This document shows, piece after piece, positions 12,833 to 13,448 of a stretch of DNA of 13,448 nucleotides; within the stretch, counting starts at the first letter, position 1; each line of letters opens with the position of its first letter. This stretch comes from an uncultured Bacilli bacterium (lineage in GTDB: Bacteria; Bacillota_I; Bacilli_A; RF39; UBA660). A model generated the notes under the pieces. The model was not told the DNA's origin. It saw only the letters and a list, made by a program, of their open reading frames with translations, and did no database searches. The translations under genes were made by a program, and so were the position numbers. The stretch spans positions 1-13,448 of the forward strand of contig CAKPAT010000026.1 in NCBI GenBank assembly GCA_934133155.1, read 5' to 3'.

Positions 12833-13448
12833 TTATCTTCTTCTTTCACGCACATCTCTGCTTGAGCCATCATAGTTATAATCAAAATAGTTATTTTTTT
12901 CTAAATGTCTATACACGCTTGCCGGCATTTCCATACCTTTATTATAATTTTTTGTGTTTATTAAAACTATTCCTACTCCATTTATCTGGGCTGTTTTAAC
13001 GGCGTCCTCGGTTATTTGATCACGGCAGTAAAGGGCCATTCTTTTTAATTTTGGTATTTTTTTATCTAAATCGGTTGGTGTTTCTCCTTGTTCTAAAATT
13101 AGTAATTCATTATAATGAGGAGTTTCATATGTTAGTTCGTCTGGCATCATTAATTGTTCTACTCTACGGGTTGATATTTCGGCACTTCCAAATGAACGAG
13201 GACTAGTGAATGAGTCATTTGGAAAAACATGCATTATTTGATCACTATCTAAATCTTCGGCGTCATAAACAAATGTGGTATTTTCTTCAGGAGCAACGAA
13301 TGTTGCTATACAACCGTTGCCAATTAAGGAATATGAATGTCCGCTTGGCATATATTCATCTGGATGTCTTCCTGATTTTACAATTGCAAAAAATGGATTA
13401 TCTTCAATATTATATACATCTACTCCATATTCTTCGGATAATTTATCA
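12833..13448 (-). CDS. Unrecognised protein, C-terminal 204 residues (5' end beyond right edge)
   Basis: The frame is open from the right edge to TAA at 12833-12835. The ATG at 13349-13351 is internal: 32 further codons (DKLSEEYGVDVYNIEDNPFF and onward) precede it in frame. Visible features are SGRHPDEYMPSGHSYSLIGNG near the start, an acidic middle (VYDAEDLDSDQ), and a C-terminal stretch YCRDQITEDAVKTAQINGVG followed by IVLINTKNY, which looks like an alpha/beta unit. The end is very basic (RDVRERRR). No signal peptide or membrane segment is in the visible part. I do not recognise the family. It is not the trmR methyltransferase that precedes yrrN in B. subtilis. A 13-bp hairpin follows the stop. 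Confidence 0.82.
   Translation of the reverse strand, partial: DKLSEEYGVDVYNIEDNPFFAIVKSGRHPDEYMPSGHSYSLIGNGCIATFVAPEENTTFVYDAEDLDSDQIMHVFPNDSFTSPRSFGSAEISTRRVEQLMMPDELTYETPHYNELLILEQGETPTDLDKKIPKLKRMALYCRDQITEDAVKTAQINGVGIVLINTKNYNKGMEMPASVYRHLEKNNYFDYNYDGSSRDVRERRR

Overview
The window is AT-rich DNA with standard-code genes (TGA used as stop, Trp as TGG), strong AGGAGG-type ribosome binding sites, near-consensus sigma-A promoters and short hairpin-plus-T-run terminators. Class III ribonucleotide reductase, RNase Y, GreA and a yrrN-yrrO-greA gene order like that of Bacillus subtilis point to a low-GC Gram-positive anaerobe. An uncultured Bacilli or Erysipelotrichia-like gut bacterium fits, but the exact lineage cannot be read from the sequence.

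Layout. (1) 1-1120, minus strand: the N-terminal 373 codons of a membrane-anchored surface protein with two Tyr/Trp-rich repeats, cut by the left edge. (2) 1189-4186, minus: an anaerobic ribonucleotide reductase operon, nrdD - a 52-codon gene - nrdG, with a consensus promoter at 4212-4240 and a terminator at the nrdG stop. The catalytic NrdD stops right after its zinc-binding region. The glycyl-radical segment is encoded by the separate 52-aa gene, which has its own Shine-Dalgarno sequence and start and overlaps nrdG by ATGA. (3) 4187-4570: a divergent intergenic region with a long A/T-tract block between two 14-nt direct repeats. (4) 4571-6138, plus: a polysaccharide deacetylase lipoprotein translationally coupled to a small three-helix membrane protein. 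(5) 6147-7700, minus: RNase Y. (6) 7792-9977, minus: three tandem paralogous genes for proteins with an N-terminal domain resembling the RNA polymerase alpha C-terminal domain and a C-terminal coiled coil. (7) 10062-12561, minus: yrrN- and yrrO-like U32 proteins (tRNA uridine-34 hydroxylation) followed by greA. (8) 12562-12832: an intergenic region with hairpins and a promoter. (9) 12833-13448, minus: the C-terminal 204 residues of an unrecognised protein cut by the right edge.

How the parts work together. The nrd operon makes dNTPs without oxygen: NrdG (radical SAM) should install the radical on Gly21 of the 52-aa peptide, which must dock on the catalytic subunit. Most of the rest concerns RNA: RNase Y (mRNA decay), GreA (transcript cleavage), U32 proteins (tRNA wobble modification) and possibly the alpha-CTD-like trio (transcription). 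The most unusual observations are the two-polypeptide NrdD with a duplicated junction and the unrecognised alpha-CTD-like/coiled-coil triplet.
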